From Saprospiraceae bacterium (GTDB lineage: Bacteria; Bacteroidota; Bacteroidia; Chitinophagales; Saprospiraceae): a stretch of 7,114 bases of DNA. The notes beneath the pieces are model-generated. The model searched no databases. It saw only the letters and a program-made list of their open reading frames with translations, and had not been told where the DNA came from. The stretch lies in assembly GCA_020437045.1 (NCBI GenBank), contig JAGQWV010000433.1, positions 1 to 7,114 of the forward strand, given 5' to 3'. A program made the translations under genes and the position numbers. This document shows positions 5,800-7,114 of this stretch, piece by piece (positions within the stretch are counted from its first letter, which is position 1; the number at the start of each line of letters is the position of its first letter).

Positions 5800-7114
5800 A
5801 TGTTAAAATCAATGAATGTTGCCATAAAAAGTCTTCTACTATTTACTCTGTCATGTTGGACTACATTGATATTTGCCTCTACCGAAAATATAATGCTAGT
5901 CAATCTAGGCGAGGAAATGATTGATATCAGTCCCTTCATACAATTCCACATAAATAAAAATGAATCGATTGGGGATTCTGATATCGTCAATCTCGATTTT
6001 AATAAACTTGAACCCAAAATCCTAGACAGCAAGATTTACCGAAATGAAGTCTATTGGATCAAAATTCAACTTCAATTGGTCGAGCCTCAGGCGAAAGATT
6101 ATTATATCTCATTTAATCACCCCTACGCAACCTACTACTTTTTCGAAGAGGATTCCAATCTTACACAAAATTTCGGATATTTTGATAGTGTAGATCATAC
6201 TCTTTCACCTTTTTTCCCTGTTCAATTGGTCAAAGTACCAGGAAAAGAAGGCGTACAGACTCTATATTTTAGACTATCTTCTAAAGATTATTTTTCGGGT
6301 CAGCATAGGTTACAGATAGATCTCGACCGAAAAATCATGAATCAGCATTCAATTGATATCTATATGCGGCAACACATGTGGGACATTGCATTAGTTATTG
6401 GGATATTATTTGCCATCTTCTTCTATCATATCATCATTTTTCTATCTAACTCTCAATACATTTTCCTCTATCTATCATTAAGTGCGCTCCACTACATATA
6501 TATCATCTTACATTTGAATGGTATACTGGGAATATGGTTCGGACTAAATCCAGGAAAGCTCTACTATGGCTTAGGAGATAGTGCAATATATATGAGCGCA
6601 TTGATCTTCATTCCACTAACCACAGAATACCTAAAAATAAAAAACTATTCAAAGTCACTGTACAGACTACTCAGATACACCTTAGTGATATTTCTCATCT
6701 ATTGGATATTTGACATATTCCTGCAACTTCTACAGGAAAATTATTTTGAATCAAATTCTCTCCAAGTCAAGAATTTAATCATCATGATCTATATATCCTT
6801 TGTAAATATTTGTGGATTCTATTGTGGAGTACATACATTGCGTCAAGGAGAAAAAAATGCACTTACTTACCTCATCGGAATTGGGATCATTCTAATTGGT
6901 GGTTTTATAAACATAATGCTACCTCGAATAGATTCATTAACTTTCGAATATCCGGATGATCTCCATACTGCAATCGGATTCCTTGTACTCTCTTTTGGTT
7001 TAGCTAAACAATTCAAAACGCTGCAAGAGGAGCGATCCGAAGCCGAAAAGCAAAAATCCCACGCCGACCAACTCCGCAAAATCGAAGTGCAGGAAAAAGA
7101 AAAACTGAAAGAAC
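5800..7114 (+). CDS. Second 7TMR-DISM hybrid sensor kinase, N-terminal part, 3' truncated by window
   Basis: The frame is open from ATG 5800 to the window end (438 full codons plus one base). It encodes a paralogue of the preceding kinase: a signal peptide (about residues 1-26, ending LIFA before STEN), a periplasmic 7TMR-DISM-type domain (about 34-185, with MIDISPF at its start and the conserved pattern VYWIKIQL then DYYISF), seven membrane helices (about 196-403, ending SFGLAKQF as against SFGLARQF in the neighbour), and a charged coiled coil that runs off the end. HisKA, HATPase, receiver and HTH domains are expected beyond the window by homology but not seen. An in-frame stop at 5770-5772 limits the start; ATG 5812 (residue 5) is a possible alternative. 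It follows the previous stop by 66 bases with no clear terminator or promoter, so read-through transcription is possible. The sensor halves of the two kinases are divergent, while their coiled coils are nearly identical in DNA. Confidence 0.92.
   Translation, partial: MLKSMNVAIKSLLLFTLSCWTTLIFASTENIMLVNLGEEMIDISPFIQFHINKNESIGDSDIVNLDFNKLEPKILDSKIYRNEVYWIKIQLQLVEPQAKDYYISFNHPYATYYFFEEDSNLTQNFGYFDSVDHTLSPFFPVQLVKVPGKEGVQTLYFRLSSKDYFSGQHRLQIDLDRKIMNQHSIDIYMRQHMWDIALVIGILFAIFFYHIIIFLSNSQYIFLYLSLSALHYIYIILHLNGILGIWFGLNPGKLYYGLGDSAIYMSALIFIPLTTEYLKIKNYSKSLYRLLRYTLVIFLIYWIFDIFLQLLQENYFESNSLQVKNLIIMIYISFVNICGFYCGVHTLRQGEKNALTYLIGIGIILIGGFINIMLPRIDSLTFEYPDDLHTAIGFLVLSFGLAKQFKTLQEERSEAEKQKSHADQLRKIEVQEKEKLKE
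7064..7114 (+). repeat. Copy 2 of the near-identical 51-base linker block, truncated by window end
   Basis: This is the partner of 4178-4228 in the same reading frame of the paralogous kinase, 2886 bases downstream. Leftward of this block identity falls quickly: the preceding 31 bases have several mismatches, and the membrane part aligns only as protein. Confidence 0.9.

Overview
The window looks like chromosomal DNA of a Bacteroidota bacterium, probably a free-living, moderately AT-rich member of the Saprospiria/Cytophagia type. The lineage is inferred from gene content and style: hybrid one-protein two-component regulators ending in AraC-type DNA-binding domains, a 7TMR-DISM sensor architecture, a Tat-signal Gfo/Idh/MocA oxidoreductase, and genes without strong Shine-Dalgarno sequences. 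No rRNA or other phylogenetic marker is present, so nothing below phylum is secure.

Layout, all on the + strand: (1) 1-605, the C-terminal end of a hybrid sensor kinase (receiver plus AraC-type HTH), cut by the window start; (2) 606-1042, a 437-base gap with one clear hairpin and no convincing gene; (3) 1043-2353, a Tat-exported Gfo/Idh/MocA-family oxidoreductase; (4) 2354-2525, a short gap; (5) 2526-2915, a small four-helix membrane protein of unknown function; (6) 2941-5733, a complete 930-residue hybrid kinase (signal peptide, periplasmic 7TMR-DISM extracellular domain, seven membrane helices, coiled coil, HisKA, HATPase, receiver, AraC HTH), probably from a GTG start; (7) 5800-7114, the N-terminal 438 codons of a third, paralogous hybrid kinase, running off the window end just before its HisKA domain.

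The main theme is a cluster of related hybrid regulators around two non-regulatory genes. Each complete regulator would sense a periplasmic or membrane signal, autophosphorylate, pass the phosphate to its internal receiver and act on DNA through its own AraC-like domain while anchored in the membrane. The first and second regulators share about two thirds of residues over receiver and HTH, with nearly the same DNA-contact helices. The second and third have divergent sensors but become almost identical in DNA (50 of 51 bases) in the coiled-coil linker after the last membrane helix, with a visible rise in GC there. This suggests a modular locus in which sensors diverge and the signalling part is conserved or homogenised. 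The oxidoreductase and the small membrane protein are plausible targets or accessories, but that is inference from position only. I see no mobile element, CRISPR array, tRNA or rRNA.
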